A DNA stretch of 64,000 nucleotides from Poriferisodalis sp965204125 (GTDB lineage Bacteria; Actinomycetota; Acidimicrobiia; Acidimicrobiales; Poriferisodalaceae), in assembly GCF_965204125.1 (NCBI RefSeq), contig NZ_OZ241968.1, positions 2,852,001 through 2,916,000 of the forward strand, written 5' to 3'. The translations under genes and the position numbers were made by a program. Under the pieces are notes generated by a model. The model made no database searches, was not told the origin of the DNA, and saw nothing but the letters and a program-made list of their open reading frames with translations. The stretch's first letter is position 1. Every line of letters starts with the position of its first letter. This document shows, piece by piece, positions 1 through 8,593 of the stretch.

Positions 1-761
1 CGGATCGAGCCCGGGCACACGTAGCCGTCGGCGCAGCGGATTGCACCCGACGGGTAGGCAGTGGGCGGGTGCGGGCCCACCAGCGGCCGGCGGCGTTGGC
101 AGTGCAGCGAATCGCAGTAGCAGAGCTCGACGGCGGTCAGCAGCGCCCCCAGCCACGACACATCCATGTGCGTCTCGGGCCGTCGCCGGATGAGGTGCGC
201 GGCCCAGGCGGCAAGACCGCCTGCGCAGTACTGGGCCTGCCAGCCCGGAAGGCGCAGCGGTTCGGCACCCTCGTCGCCGTTGAAGCCCAGGAAGCCCGTG
301 GCGGTCTGCACCAGCAGCTCGTCGGCGATGACGCCAGGGTCGTCGGCATCAGCACCCCAGGCCGTCACCGTCACGAGCTTGGGCACGCGTTCGCCCTCTG
401 CCGCACGGGCCGCCAAACGCTCGGGATCCCACGGCCCGCCGGCAAGCCCGGCCAGCGTGTCGCTGGCGATCACCACGTCTGGCCACGACTCCTCCACGCT
501 GTCGGCGGCGCAGTTCAGCTTCGCCGCATTCAGATGCACATACAGCGGGCTGATCTCATCGGGCCCCAGCGGGACATCGTCAACCGGTTGACTCCGTGCA
601 GGGTCCCCGCCCGGCGGCTCCACCTTGACCACGGTGGCCCCCGCACCCGCCAGCAGCCGTCCGGCATACGGCCCTGCGATGCCGGTGGCCAGCTCCAGCA
701 CACGCATCCCCGCGAGCGGCGGCGGCACAGTCTCGGCGGCTCCATCGGCCGGGGCAGGCAT
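1..761 (-). CDS. CoA transferase family III (CaiB/BaiF), 3' end cut by window
   Basis: The first 253 codons of a family III CoA transferase, which moves CoA between a carboxylic acid and an acyl-CoA. The N-terminal nucleotide-binding pattern is clear (MRVLELATGIAGPYAGRLLA, then GATVVKVEPPGGD), and THMDVSWLG near residue 200 carries the Asp expected to form the acyl anhydride. The C-terminal part lies beyond base 1. The ATG at 761 was chosen because a TACCGT -10-like hexamer ends six bases upstream, giving a leaderless start. It is divergent from the deacetylase gene at 863. The substrate cannot be told. Confidence 0.85.
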   Translation of the reverse strand, partial: MPAPADGAAETVPPPLAGMRVLELATGIAGPYAGRLLAGAGATVVKVEPPGGDPARSQPVDDVPLGPDEISPLYVHLNAAKLNCAADSVEESWPDVVIASDTLAGLAGGPWDPERLAARAAEGERVPKLVTVTAWGADADDPGVIADELLVQTATGFLGFNGDEGAEPLRLPGWQAQYCAGGLAAWAAHLIRRRPETHMDVSWLGALLTAVELCYCDSLHCQRRRPLVGPHPPTAYPSGAIRCADGYVCPGSI

Positions 762-767
762 CGGATC

Positions 768-773
768 ACGGTA
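768..773 (-). promoter_or_regulatory. -10 hexamer of the CoA transferase gene
   Basis: TACCGT on the minus strand, six bases before the ATG at 761. It fits the TANNNT leaderless pattern that recurs through the window. No clear -35 element is visible. Confidence 0.5.
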
Positions 774-850
774 CCGTCCGGCGGCCCCGGCACACCGGGC
801 CGACATCGGGGCTGCTGTGCTTGCTGTGGCGGGCTCAGACGGGGGTTCAG

Positions 851-856
851 TAGGGT
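851..856 (+). promoter_or_regulatory. -10 hexamer of the polysaccharide deacetylase gene
   Basis: TAGGGT ends six bases before the ATG at 863, so transcription would start at or next to the start codon. There is no Shine-Dalgarno sequence between. Confidence 0.5.
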
Positions 857-862
857 CCGAAG

Positions 863-1750
863 ATGAGCTCCGAACAACCGTCCAACGGTCAGCACAACGG
901 CGTCACCGTCTGTCTGAGCTTCGACTTCGATGCGGTCTCGATCTGGACCGGCCCCCGAGGGTCACGATCGCCCAACCTGACCGCCCGCGGCGAGTTCGCC
1001 ACCATCGGCGCGCACCGCCTGCTCGACCTGCTCGACGAGCGCAGCCTCCCGTCCACCTGGTTCATCCCCGGCCACACCATCGACACCTTCGGCGACGTGT
1101 GCGCCCGGGTGGCTTCCGACGGGCACGAGGTGGGCTACCACGGCTACTGCCACGAAGCGCCCTCGTCGAAGCGAGACGAAGCCGACGAGCGGGCCATCCT
1201 GACCCGTTCGATGGACTGCCTGGAACGGCTCGCTGGCGGGCCGCCGGTCGGGCACCGGGTGCCGGGCGGCAACTGCGGCGACCGCTGGATCAGCCTGCTC
1301 ATCGAGCACGGCTTCTCCTACGACTCCTCCATGGCCCGCAACGACTACGCGGCCACGTGGTGCCGGCTGGGCGACGTGCCCACCACCGACGGCCCGCACC
1401 AGTTCGGCGACGAGGTCGACTTGGTGCAGCTGCCGTTCGACTGGATCCTCGACGACTGGCCGTACTTCAGCTACGACGGGCCGACCGTGCAGGGGCTGCG
1501 CACGCCCGATCACGTCTACGACGTGTGGTCGGCCGAGTTCGACTACCTGAACGACCGGGTCGGCAGCGGGGTGTTCGTGCTCACCATGCACCCTCAGTGC
1601 ATCGGGCGGGGCAGCCGGATGCTGATGCTCGAGCGGCTCATCGATCACATGGCGGCGCAGCCGGGCGTGACGTTCGCCACCATGGCCCAGGTCGCCGACG
1701 ACTTCCGGGCTGCTGCCACGCCGGGGGACCGCGCCGGTCGTCGTCTGTAG
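863..1750 (+). CDS. polysaccharide deacetylase (NodB-fold) family protein
   Basis: A 295-residue cytoplasmic-looking protein with the NodB/carbohydrate esterase 4 fold. Motif 1 is SFDFDA near residue 19, with Asp in the catalytic and metal positions. Motif 2 is HEVGYHGYCHE near residue 90, supplying metal-binding His residues, and STWFIPGHT near residue 63 is typical of the PuuE/allantoinase-like branch. No signal peptide is seen, so a small N-acyl or amide substrate inside the cell is more likely than a wall polymer; this is inference. It is separated from the aminotransferase downstream by a repeat-bearing gap. Confidence 0.85.
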   Translation: MSSEQPSNGQHNGVTVCLSFDFDAVSIWTGPRGSRSPNLTARGEFATIGAHRLLDLLDERSLPSTWFIPGHTIDTFGDVCARVASDGHEVGYHGYCHEAPSSKRDEADERAILTRSMDCLERLAGGPPVGHRVPGGNCGDRWISLLIEHGFSYDSSMARNDYAATWCRLGDVPTTDGPHQFGDEVDLVQLPFDWILDDWPYFSYDGPTVQGLRTPDHVYDVWSAEFDYLNDRVGSGVFVLTMHPQCIGRGSRMLMLERLIDHMAAQPGVTFATMAQVADDFRAAATPGDRAGRRL

Positions 1751-1807
1751 CCGGCGGTCTGCGGACCACAGCCAGCAGCCAGCGGGTAGCTTGCCGCCGA
1801 CACGGCG

Positions 1808-1885
1808 ACATGCTGGTGCGGCTGGCGCATGGGGGAATGCTGATGCTGGCGCATCACGAGGCAATGCTGATGCTGGCGCATCACG
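1808..1885 (+). repeat. short tandem repeat, about 27 bp period
   Basis: Two exact 23-base copies of AATGCTGATGCTGGCGCATC plus ACG (1836-1858 and 1863-1885) lie 27 bp apart. A diverged third copy starts near 1808. The array ends 20 bp before the aminotransferase start. Read in the downstream frame it would encode a 9-residue repeat, but that extension is unlike the protein family. Confidence 0.8.
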
Positions 1886-1904
1886 GGAGCGGGAAGGCGA
1901 GCGC

Positions 1905-2996
1905 ATGATCGGACGACCGAGAGCGGCGGTGGAGGGCCTTCCGCAGTACAAGCCCGGCCGCTCCGCGGCTCAGGCCGAAGCCGAGCACAACCTGGTTGAG
2001 GCGATCAAGCTGGCATCCAACGAGAATGCCAACGACCCGCTGCCGTCGGTGGCCAAGGCAGTGTCCGAGGCCGCCCTGGGCATGAATCGCTATCCCGACC
2101 ATCGCTGCATGGAGGTGCGGGAGGCGCTGGCCGACCGGCACGGCGTCGGACTCGATGAGGTCACGGTGGGCTCCGGTTCGGTGGGGGTGTTGCAGCAGCT
2201 GTTCGCCGCCTACATCGATCCCGGTGACGAGGTGGTGTATCCGTGGCGTTCATTCGAGGTGCACCCGGTGTTCTGCGCCATCTCGGGCGCTCAGGCGATG
2301 ACGGTGCCGCTGGTCGACCACGCGTTCGATCTTGACGGCGTCGCTGTCGCTGTGACCGATCGCACCAAGCTCGTTGTGCTCTCCACGCCGAACAACCCCA
2401 CCGGCACGGTTTGCAGCACCGCGGAGCTGCAGCGCCTGCTGGCAGCGGTGCCGCCCGATGTGATCGTGGTGATCGACGAGGCCTACCGGGAATTCGTCAC
2501 CGATCCCGCCGTGGCCGACCCGATCCAGACGGTGCTGCCGGATCACCCCAACGCCTTGGTGCTGCGCACGTTCTCCAAGGCGTACGGCTTGGCCAACCTG
2601 CGGGTCGGCTACGGCGTCGGGCACCCCGATGTCATCGGTGCGCTCGACAAGGTGGCGCTGCCGTTCATCGTGAGCGGTATCGCTCAGGTAGCGGCGCTGG
2701 CCTCGCTCGAACCGCAGGCCGGCACCGAGCTGGAGGAGCGTGTCGCCGGCATCCTGGCCGAGCGCGACCGCGTCAGCGCTGCGATGTCCGATCTGGGCTG
2801 GCCGGTGGTGCCCAGCCAAGCCAACTTCGTGTACCTGCCGGTCGGCGATGGGGCGATGGAACTGTTCGTCCGGCTGGAGAAGCAGGGCTTGGTGACCCGC
2901 CCCTTTGAGGGCGAGGGCGTGCGCATCAGCCTGGGCACTCCGACCCAGAACGACCGGCTGCTGGCGGCACTAGGACCGTTCGACCAGCCCGGTTGA
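1905..2996 (+). CDS. HisC/Pat-type class I/II aminotransferase
   Basis: A PLP-dependent aminotransferase of the histidinol-phosphate/aromatic amino acid aminotransferase group, 363 residues, the usual length. KLASNENANDPLP near residue 33 matches the substrate-binding KLASNENP region, STPNNPTGT near 162 and VIDEAYREF near 190 are cofactor contacts, and TFSKAYGLANLRVGYG holds the Schiff-base Lys at 225. The ATG at 1905 was chosen because the protein family starts here and GGGAGCGGGAAGG lies upstream; the open frame extends to 1791 only through a low-complexity repeat. No other his genes are nearby, so a role as an aromatic (Pat-like) transaminase is as likely as histidine synthesis. Confidence 0.85.
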   Translation: MIGRPRAAVEGLPQYKPGRSAAQAEAEHNLVEAIKLASNENANDPLPSVAKAVSEAALGMNRYPDHRCMEVREALADRHGVGLDEVTVGSGSVGVLQQLFAAYIDPGDEVVYPWRSFEVHPVFCAISGAQAMTVPLVDHAFDLDGVAVAVTDRTKLVVLSTPNNPTGTVCSTAELQRLLAAVPPDVIVVIDEAYREFVTDPAVADPIQTVLPDHPNALVLRTFSKAYGLANLRVGYGVGHPDVIGALDKVALPFIVSGIAQVAALASLEPQAGTELEERVAGILAERDRVSAAMSDLGWPVVPSQANFVYLPVGDGAMELFVRLEKQGLVTRPFEGEGVRISLGTPTQNDRLLAALGPFDQPG

Positions 2997-3006
2997 GCCG
3001 GGCTGG
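2984..3006. terminator. bidirectional terminator hairpin between convergent genes
   Basis: A perfect 9-bp stem, CCAGCCCGG pairing with CCGGGCTGG, around a TTGAG loop that holds the stop codon of the aminotransferase. It lies between two convergent genes and has no T-tract, as is usual in this high-GC group. Confidence 0.55.
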
Positions 3007-3022
3007 CTGAGTCAGGCATCGC

Positions 3023-4495
3023 CTAGACAGCGGCCTCGCTGATCGCCTTCCACAGCAGGTCCATCTGGGATCGATCGGTGCGCGACTGGCCGACGGCGAC
3101 CCGGATGATGCTGCGCCCGTCGAGCTTCGACGGGGTCAGGTAGGCCACCCCGCTGTCGTTCACCGCTGCCGCGATGGCATCGGTGGCACGGTCGGCGGCC
3201 TCGGCCGCGGCATCGCTGCTGTCCGCAGCCCGGCAGCGGAAGCACACCAGCGAGAACGGGTGCGGGGCCACGATCTCGAACCGGTCGTCTTCGCGAAGCC
3301 GCTGCGCAAACTCCTGGGCCATGGTCACGTGATGGCGCACCATCTGGCGGATCCCCGTTGCGCCGTAGCTGCGCAGCACCCACCACAGCTTGAGGGCCCG
3401 GAAGCGCCGGCCCAGCGGCACTTGCCAGTTGCGGTAGTCGATCACGTTGCCGGCATCGCTCTGGGTGTTGCGCAGGTAGGGCGGGTCGATCGACAGAGCG
3501 TCAGTCAGCGCCGCCTTGTCGGCGACGTAGAAGGCCGAGCAGTCGAAGTTCACCATCATCCACTTGTGCGGGTTGAACACGTAGCTGTCGACGAGCTCGA
3601 CGCCGTCTTGGTGATGGCGGAACTCGGGACAGATCATCGCTGTGCCCGCGTACGCCGCGTCGACGTGGTGCCACAGGCTGTGCCTGATCGCGACGTCAGC
3701 GATGGCTCGCACGGGGTCGACCGCGGTGGTGCCGGTGGTGCCGATCGTCGAGCCAACGAAGGCCGGCACCAGCCCCGCGGCGAGGTCGGCTTCGATCGCT
3801 GACGCCAGGGCATCGGGGCGCATCGCCAGGCTCTCGTCGGTGTCGATGAGGCGCACGGTGCCGAAGCCGGCCACGTTGGCGCCCTTCTCCACAGAGCTGT
3901 GCGCTTGCGCCGAGGTGTAGGCCACCATCTGCGTCGCGGGCTGGCCGCTGCGCTCGGCAGCGCGGTGGCGGGCCGCCACCAGCGCGACGTGGGTGGCGTC
4001 CGACGCGCTGCCCTGCAGCACGCCGCCGCCGCTGGCCGTCGTCTTCCAGTGCTCAGGCAGGTCGAGCAGGTCGACGAGCCAATCCAGCATGTGGCTCTCG
4101 ACCTCGGTCAGCGCCGGCGAGGCCGCCCACAGCAGACCGATCAGCCCGAGACCGGCCGACACCGTGTCTGCCAGCACCGAGGGCGGCGAGTTGTTGGCGG
4201 GGAAGTAGGCGAACCAGCCTGGGTGCTGCCAGTGGGTGACACCTGGCACGACCACCCGATCCAGATCGGCAAGCAGGTCGTCGAACGGCTCGGGTTCTTC
4301 GGGCGCGGACTGGGGCAGCAGCTCCCTGATGTCACCCGGCTGCACGCTCGAGGCCACCGGCAGCGACTCGATGCGCTCCCAGTAGTCGGCGATCCAGTCG
4401 ATGACCGCCCGTCCGTGCTCACGGAACTCCTCCGGCGTCATGTGCGGCGGTGGCGAGGTCGGCCCCGCGGACCCATCGGGCTCGGTCGCGTCCAT
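3023..4495 (-). CDS. group II PLP-dependent (aromatic L-amino acid) decarboxylase
   Basis: A 490-residue decarboxylase of the DOPA/tryptophan/tyrosine decarboxylase family. Visible landmarks are MTPEEFREHGRAVIDWIADYW at the N terminus, THWQHPGWFAYFPANNS near residue 88, HVDAAYAGTA with the ring-stacking and carboxylate residues, and NPHKWM with the PLP Lys at 311. It removes CO2 from an aromatic amino acid to give the amine; the exact substrate is not fixed by the motifs I can see. The ATG at 4495 follows a TAGCGT hexamer by seven bases. It is convergent with the HisC-like aminotransferase, also a candidate aromatic amino acid enzyme. Confidence 0.9.
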   Translation of the reverse strand: MDATEPDGSAGPTSPPPHMTPEEFREHGRAVIDWIADYWERIESLPVASSVQPGDIRELLPQSAPEEPEPFDDLLADLDRVVVPGVTHWQHPGWFAYFPANNSPPSVLADTVSAGLGLIGLLWAASPALTEVESHMLDWLVDLLDLPEHWKTTASGGGVLQGSASDATHVALVAARHRAAERSGQPATQMVAYTSAQAHSSVEKGANVAGFGTVRLIDTDESLAMRPDALASAIEADLAAGLVPAFVGSTIGTTGTTAVDPVRAIADVAIRHSLWHHVDAAYAGTAMICPEFRHHQDGVELVDSYVFNPHKWMMVNFDCSAFYVADKAALTDALSIDPPYLRNTQSDAGNVIDYRNWQVPLGRRFRALKLWWVLRSYGATGIRQMVRHHVTMAQEFAQRLREDDRFEIVAPHPFSLVCFRCRAADSSDAAAEAADRATDAIAAAVNDSGVAYLTPSKLDGRSIIRVAVGQSRTDRSQMDLLWKAISEAAV

Positions 4496-4502
4496 GGTGC
4501 CG

Positions 4503-4508
4503 ACGCTA
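4503..4508 (-). promoter_or_regulatory. -10 hexamer of the decarboxylase gene
   Basis: TAGCGT on the minus strand, seven bases before the ATG at 4495; leaderless spacing. Confidence 0.5.
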
Positions 4509-4581
4509 CTTGTGGCCCATCTCTGAGCCGCCGCCGGTCGTTGCCGTAGTGTGTGCGGGCTGAGCGAGAAGGAGAGGCGCG

Positions 4582-5652
4582 ATGACCGACGGGGCGGCAG
4601 GCGCAGCTGCGACTTCGGGTGTCGTCGGGTACGACGTTCCCGCCGTCGAAGCGTGGATCAGCGAGAACGTCGACGGTCTTGAGCCGCCGTTCGACTGGAC
4701 GCAGCTCGAAGGCGGCCACAGCAATCTCACCTACAAGCTGACCGCCGCCGACGGCACGACGGCGGTGGTGCGCCGCCCGCCCATGGGCGAGCTGCTGCCC
4801 AAGGCGCACGACATGGGGCGGGAGTTCACGATCATCAGCGGTCTGGGGCCCACGGATGTGCCGGTGGCCATCGCGTACGGCTACTGCGAGAGCCCCGACG
4901 TGACCGGGGCGCACTTCTACGTCATGAGCTACGTCGAGGGCAAGCCGCTCTTCGAGTCTGCCGATGCCCGCGAGCACCTGACTGCCGAGGGCCGGGCCCA
5001 TGTGGGCATGTCGTTCATGGACGTGCTCGCAGCGCTCCACTCGGTGGATCCCGACGACGTCGGGCTGGGCGAGCTGGGCAAGAAGGAGGACTACGTCGGG
5101 CGGCAGATCCGCACGTGGTACCGCTCGTGGACCGCCTCGGCCGAGTCGGCCTCGTACGACACGCCGGTCGTGCATGAACTGCACGATTTCCTGCAGGAGC
5201 GCAAGCCAATCCAGGGTCCCGCCCGGGTGGTGCACGGCGATTACGGGCTGCACAACTGCCTGTTCAACCCCGCCGGCGAGCTGCAGGCGGTGCTCGACTG
5301 GGAGATCTCCACCCTCGGCGATCCGCTCGCCGACTTCGCCTATGCGCTCAACAGCTGGACCGAGCCCAGCGACGACATCCTGGAAGGCTCCGACCCGCCG
5401 ACGCTGGTGGACGGCTTCGTCGGCCGCGCCGACCTCATCGAGCGCTACGAGGAGCGCACGGGTGCCGATCTGTCAGACCTGGCGTACTACGTCAGCTTCA
5501 ACCACTGGAAGTCGGCCTGCATCATCCACGGCGTGTACGCCCGCTACATGCGCGGCCAGAAGCCTGCCGACGATGTCGACTTGGACCTGTACCGGGCCCG
5601 CATCGGGCGTGGCATCGAGCTGTCGGCCGCCGCCGCCGAGACGATCTCCTAG
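4582..5652 (+). CDS. phosphotransferase family protein (APH fold, ACAD10-like)
   Basis: A 356-residue aminoglycoside-phosphotransferase-fold kinase. GGHSNLTYKLT near residue 47 is the glycine-rich strand, VVHGDYGLHNCLF near 215 the catalytic Brenner loop with Asp and Asn, and LDWEISTLGDPLADFAY the metal-binding segment. This subgroup resembles the kinase domain fused to acyl-CoA dehydrogenase in ACAD10, and such genes usually sit among acyl-CoA genes, so a hydroxy-acyl substrate is more likely than an antibiotic; that is inference. GAAGGAGAGG gives a good ribosome site. A paralogue lies at 21303-22358, and the uracil-DNA glycosylase gene follows six bases later. Confidence 0.85.
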   Translation: MTDGAAGAAATSGVVGYDVPAVEAWISENVDGLEPPFDWTQLEGGHSNLTYKLTAADGTTAVVRRPPMGELLPKAHDMGREFTIISGLGPTDVPVAIAYGYCESPDVTGAHFYVMSYVEGKPLFESADAREHLTAEGRAHVGMSFMDVLAALHSVDPDDVGLGELGKKEDYVGRQIRTWYRSWTASAESASYDTPVVHELHDFLQERKPIQGPARVVHGDYGLHNCLFNPAGELQAVLDWEISTLGDPLADFAYALNSWTEPSDDILEGSDPPTLVDGFVGRADLIERYEERTGADLSDLAYYVSFNHWKSACIIHGVYARYMRGQKPADDVDLDLYRARIGRGIELSAAAAETIS

Positions 5653-5658
5653 CGGGGC

Positions 5659-6324
5659 ATGCCGCGCACCGACTGGAACCCGATCCTCCGGGGGGAATTC
5701 GACAAGCCGTACTGGCCGATCCTGCAGCAGTTCGTGGCCGACGAGCGTGCCCAGGGCGCGGTGTACCCGCCCCACGACCAAGTCTTCGCCGCGCTGCACC
5801 TGACGCCTTACGCCGATGTGAAGGTGCTGATCCTCGGCCAGGACCCCTACCACGGCCCCCGCCAGGCGCACGGGCTGTGCTTCTCGGTGCCGCATGGCAT
5901 CCAGCAGCCGCCGTCGCTGCAGAACATCTTCGCCGAGCTGCGCGACGACCTCGGCGTCGAGCCGCCGTCGCACGGGAACCTGGAAGGGTGGGCGCGCCAG
6001 GGGGTGCTGCTGCTGAACGCGTTCCTGACCGTGCGTGCCCGCCAAGCTGCCTCGCACCGTTCGGCCGGCTGGGAGACGTTCACCGACGAGGTGATCCGGG
6101 CGGTCAGCGCCAAGCCCGAGCGCGTGGTGTTCATCCTGTGGGGCGCGTTTGCCCGGCGCAAGAAATCGTTCGTCGACCTCACCCGCCATGTGGTCATCGA
6201 GTCGGCCCATCCTTCGCCGCTCAGCGCGCATAACGGATTCTTCGGCAGCAAGCCCTTCAGCCGGGCCAACGCCGCCCTCGCAGCCGCCGGCCGCCAGCCA
6301 GTCGACTGGAGCCTCCAGGGCTGA
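5659..6324 (+). CDS. ung: uracil-DNA glycosylase, family 1
   Basis: Removes uracil from DNA to start base excision repair. At 221 residues it is full length. GQDPYHGPRQAHGLCFS carries the water-activating Asp at residue 62, LLLNAFLTV is the uracil-binding segment, and HPSPLSAH near residue 191 holds the catalytic His and the DNA-intercalating loop. It starts six bases after the phosphotransferase stop codon, so the two are likely cotranscribed, although no functional link is evident. Confidence 0.96.
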   Translation: MPRTDWNPILRGEFDKPYWPILQQFVADERAQGAVYPPHDQVFAALHLTPYADVKVLILGQDPYHGPRQAHGLCFSVPHGIQQPPSLQNIFAELRDDLGVEPPSHGNLEGWARQGVLLLNAFLTVRARQAASHRSAGWETFTDEVIRAVSAKPERVVFILWGAFARRKKSFVDLTRHVVIESAHPSPLSAHNGFFGSKPFSRANAALAAAGRQPVDWSLQG

Positions 6325-6458
6325 TGCAGCGCAGGCACTCGGTCATCCAGCGTTCAGTACATTGAGGAGGCTCTGTTCGACGCTGGCTGGCGTCACCAAG
6401 CGGGCCAGATGCGGATTGGGCAGGTTCCTAGGAGTCGTAGCAAACCGGGGGGAAGCGA

Positions 6459-6749
6459 ATGGCTGCATACATGATCGTGGTGGACAGCGAGGTGCATGAT
6501 CGTGAACAGGCAGACAGTCTCTCGATGCGCATCGCCGAGCTCATCGAAGCCCGCGGCGGCAAGTACCTGATCCGCGGCACTCCGACCCTGTCTCTGGGGC
6601 CCGGTGCGCCCCCGGCGAGCATCACCGTCTCGGAGTTCGAGACCTTGGAGGACCTCAAGGCGGCATTCGGGCAGGACGATGTGATCAAGCTCCGATTGGA
6701 ACGCCGCGCATCAGTCGAGTCGGTGGCATTCATGGTGGAGGGCCTCTAG
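6459..6749 (+). CDS. DUF1330 domain-containing protein
   Basis: A 96-residue ferredoxin-like-fold protein. The N-terminal strand MAAYMIVVDSEVHD, the GGKYLIRG segment and the ITVSEFETLEDLKAAF strand-helix are typical of DUF1330. No enzymatic role is established for the family. GGGGGGAAGCG just upstream is a strong ribosome site. Confidence 0.8.
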   Translation: MAAYMIVVDSEVHDREQADSLSMRIAELIEARGGKYLIRGTPTLSLGPGAPPASITVSEFETLEDLKAAFGQDDVIKLRLERRASVESVAFMVEGL

Positions 6750-6795
6750 GCGACGCGGCACTCGCCGACAGGCCTCGCGCTGGCTCCACAACTCA

Positions 6796-8520
6796 GTGAC
6801 AACAGACGACGCCTCCGTCCTCTACGAGCCGAATGATCGGTTGCCTGCCGGCCTGACGCTGGGCATGGGGCTGCAGGGCCTCCTGCTGTCGGTCACGACC
6901 ACCGCACTGACGATCTCGCTGTTTGCCAACGCTGCCGGGCTCGACGATGACGACCGGTCGTGGATGATCTTCGTCGCGCTTGCCGTCAACGGTGTCGCCA
7001 CTGCGGCGCAGGCGACGCGCGGCGGGCCGATCGGCTGCGGGCACGTTCTGATGGTCGGCACAGCACCGTCGTACCTCGCCGTCACGCTGCTCGCCGCTGA
7101 GCGGTCCGACACACGCACGTTGGCCACGCTCATCGTTGTGTCGTCGTGCGTCCAGTTCATTCTGGCGAGATGGCTGCCTCGAGCCCGGCAGATCATCACA
7201 CCGTCGGTTGGCGGCATCGTGCTGATGCTGATAGCGGTCACCGTGGCCGGCGTGGCGGTTGGCAGGCTGGCCGGACCGCCCGGCGGCACGGCGTCGAGCG
7301 CAGGCCCGGCGGTGGCTGCGCTCACCGTCGCCGTCGCTGCGATGCTGGGCTTGCGAGCGAAAGGCCGGGTACGTCTGTGGTCGCCGCTCATCGGCATCGC
7401 AGTGGCGTGTGTCGTGGCGGCGATGTTCGGCTTGTTCGACTCGACGAGGGTGTCGGCCGCTCGGTGGATTGCGCTGCCCGAACCGCAGCTGCCCGGTGTC
7501 GGACTGACCGCCAGCGCAGAGTTCTGGTCGCTGCTGCCGATGTTCGTGGTGGTGTCGATGGCTGCGGGGCTGCTCGCGATGAGCAGCGGAGTCATCATTC
7601 AGCAGGTCTCGTGGCGGAACCCGCCGGTGACCGATTTCCGGTTGGTTCAAGGCGCCATGAACACCAACGGTGCGGCGACCCTGATCGGAGGCTTCTTCGG
7701 TGCGCTGCCCACTGTGGTCTACGGCCCGACGTCGGCGACCATGACGACGCTCACCGGCGTCGCATCGCGCCGGGTGGGGTACAGCGTCGGCGCCATGCTG
7801 GTGGCTGTCGCATTCGCTCCGAAAGCCACAGCAGTGCTGGCCTCGATTCCCGATGCAGTCACGGCCGGATACTTGCTGGTCATCATGGGCATGGTCTTCG
7901 TGGAAGGGATGCGGGCGGTAGCCAGGGAAGGCTTGGCGCGCCACAGGGCCCTGATCGTGGGAATCTCGCTGGGGATCGGCTTCGGGCTGCAGGGCAGCAG
8001 CGTGGTGGCCGATCTGATCGGTGGGGCGTGGGGGGCGCTGCTCGGCAACGGCATGGTGGCGGGCACTATCGCAGCCATCGCTCTCACGGCCTTCGTGGAG
8101 GTGAGTGGCCGGCGTCGCCAGCGGCTCGAGGTCGAGCTGCACATCGACTCGCTGGGGCCGATCAGCGAGTTCTTGGAATCGCTCGCCGCTGGTACCGGGT
8201 GGAGCGAGGTGTCGCGCAATCGTCTGCGCCTGGTCGGCGAGGAAGCCCTGGCGAGCCTGCTTGAGGATCGCAGCGATGCGTCACACGCCCGACTGGTGGT
8301 GATCGCCCGGTCTGCCCCCAATTCGATCGAACTGCAGTTCCTGGCGGCGCTGGAGGAGCAAAACCTCGAAGAGCAGCTTGCTTGCCTCAGCGAGCGAGCC
8401 GAGGTGCCCGAGGAGCGGACGATCTCGCTGCACCTGCTGAGGCACTTCGCATCCACGGTGCGGCACCGCAAGTACAGCGGGATCGACATCGTCACCGTCG
8501 AGGTCGACCGGTCCCGCTAG
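6796..8520 (+). CDS. NCS2-type nucleobase permease with C-terminal ATPase-like domain
   Basis: A 574-residue membrane protein. Residues about 15-435 form the xanthine/uracil permease (NCS2, SLC23) core, with many hydrophobic segments and the family motif region GAATLIGGFFGALPTVVYGP followed by LTGVASRR and ASIPDAVTAGYLLVIMGM. Residues about 440-574 are soluble: RNRLRLVGEEALASLL resembles the N-box helix of RsbW/HATPase-type proteins, and the last 40 residues resemble their C-terminal helix and strand. The ATP-lid glycine motifs are not visible, so this domain may be inactive. The start is GTG. The transported base and the role of the tail are unknown. Confidence 0.75.
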   Translation: MTTDDASVLYEPNDRLPAGLTLGMGLQGLLLSVTTTALTISLFANAAGLDDDDRSWMIFVALAVNGVATAAQATRGGPIGCGHVLMVGTAPSYLAVTLLAAERSDTRTLATLIVVSSCVQFILARWLPRARQIITPSVGGIVLMLIAVTVAGVAVGRLAGPPGGTASSAGPAVAALTVAVAAMLGLRAKGRVRLWSPLIGIAVACVVAAMFGLFDSTRVSAARWIALPEPQLPGVGLTASAEFWSLLPMFVVVSMAAGLLAMSSGVIIQQVSWRNPPVTDFRLVQGAMNTNGAATLIGGFFGALPTVVYGPTSATMTTLTGVASRRVGYSVGAMLVAVAFAPKATAVLASIPDAVTAGYLLVIMGMVFVEGMRAVAREGLARHRALIVGISLGIGFGLQGSSVVADLIGGAWGALLGNGMVAGTIAAIALTAFVEVSGRRRQRLEVELHIDSLGPISEFLESLAAGTGWSEVSRNRLRLVGEEALASLLEDRSDASHARLVVIARSAPNSIELQFLAALEEQNLEEQLACLSERAEVPEERTISLHLLRHFASTVRHRKYSGIDIVTVEVDRSR

Positions 8521-8525
8521 CGGGA
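8512..8525. terminator. palindrome over the permease stop codon
   Basis: TCCCGCTAGCGGGA is a perfect 14-bp palindrome that includes the TAG stop of the permease gene. It lies in the 73-bp gap between convergent genes and could act as a terminator. There is no T-tract. Confidence 0.35.
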
Positions 8526-8593
8526 GAGCGATACCTAGGCGCGCAACAACCGTCCGGCGCGGTGAGCCTGCCGGCGGTACCGCCTCTTGGTCC

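Noticed and set aside
6793..8142. 449-codon minus-strand frame opposite the permease
   Set aside because: Low-complexity Arg/His/Gln composition with no recognisable domain; antisense shadow.
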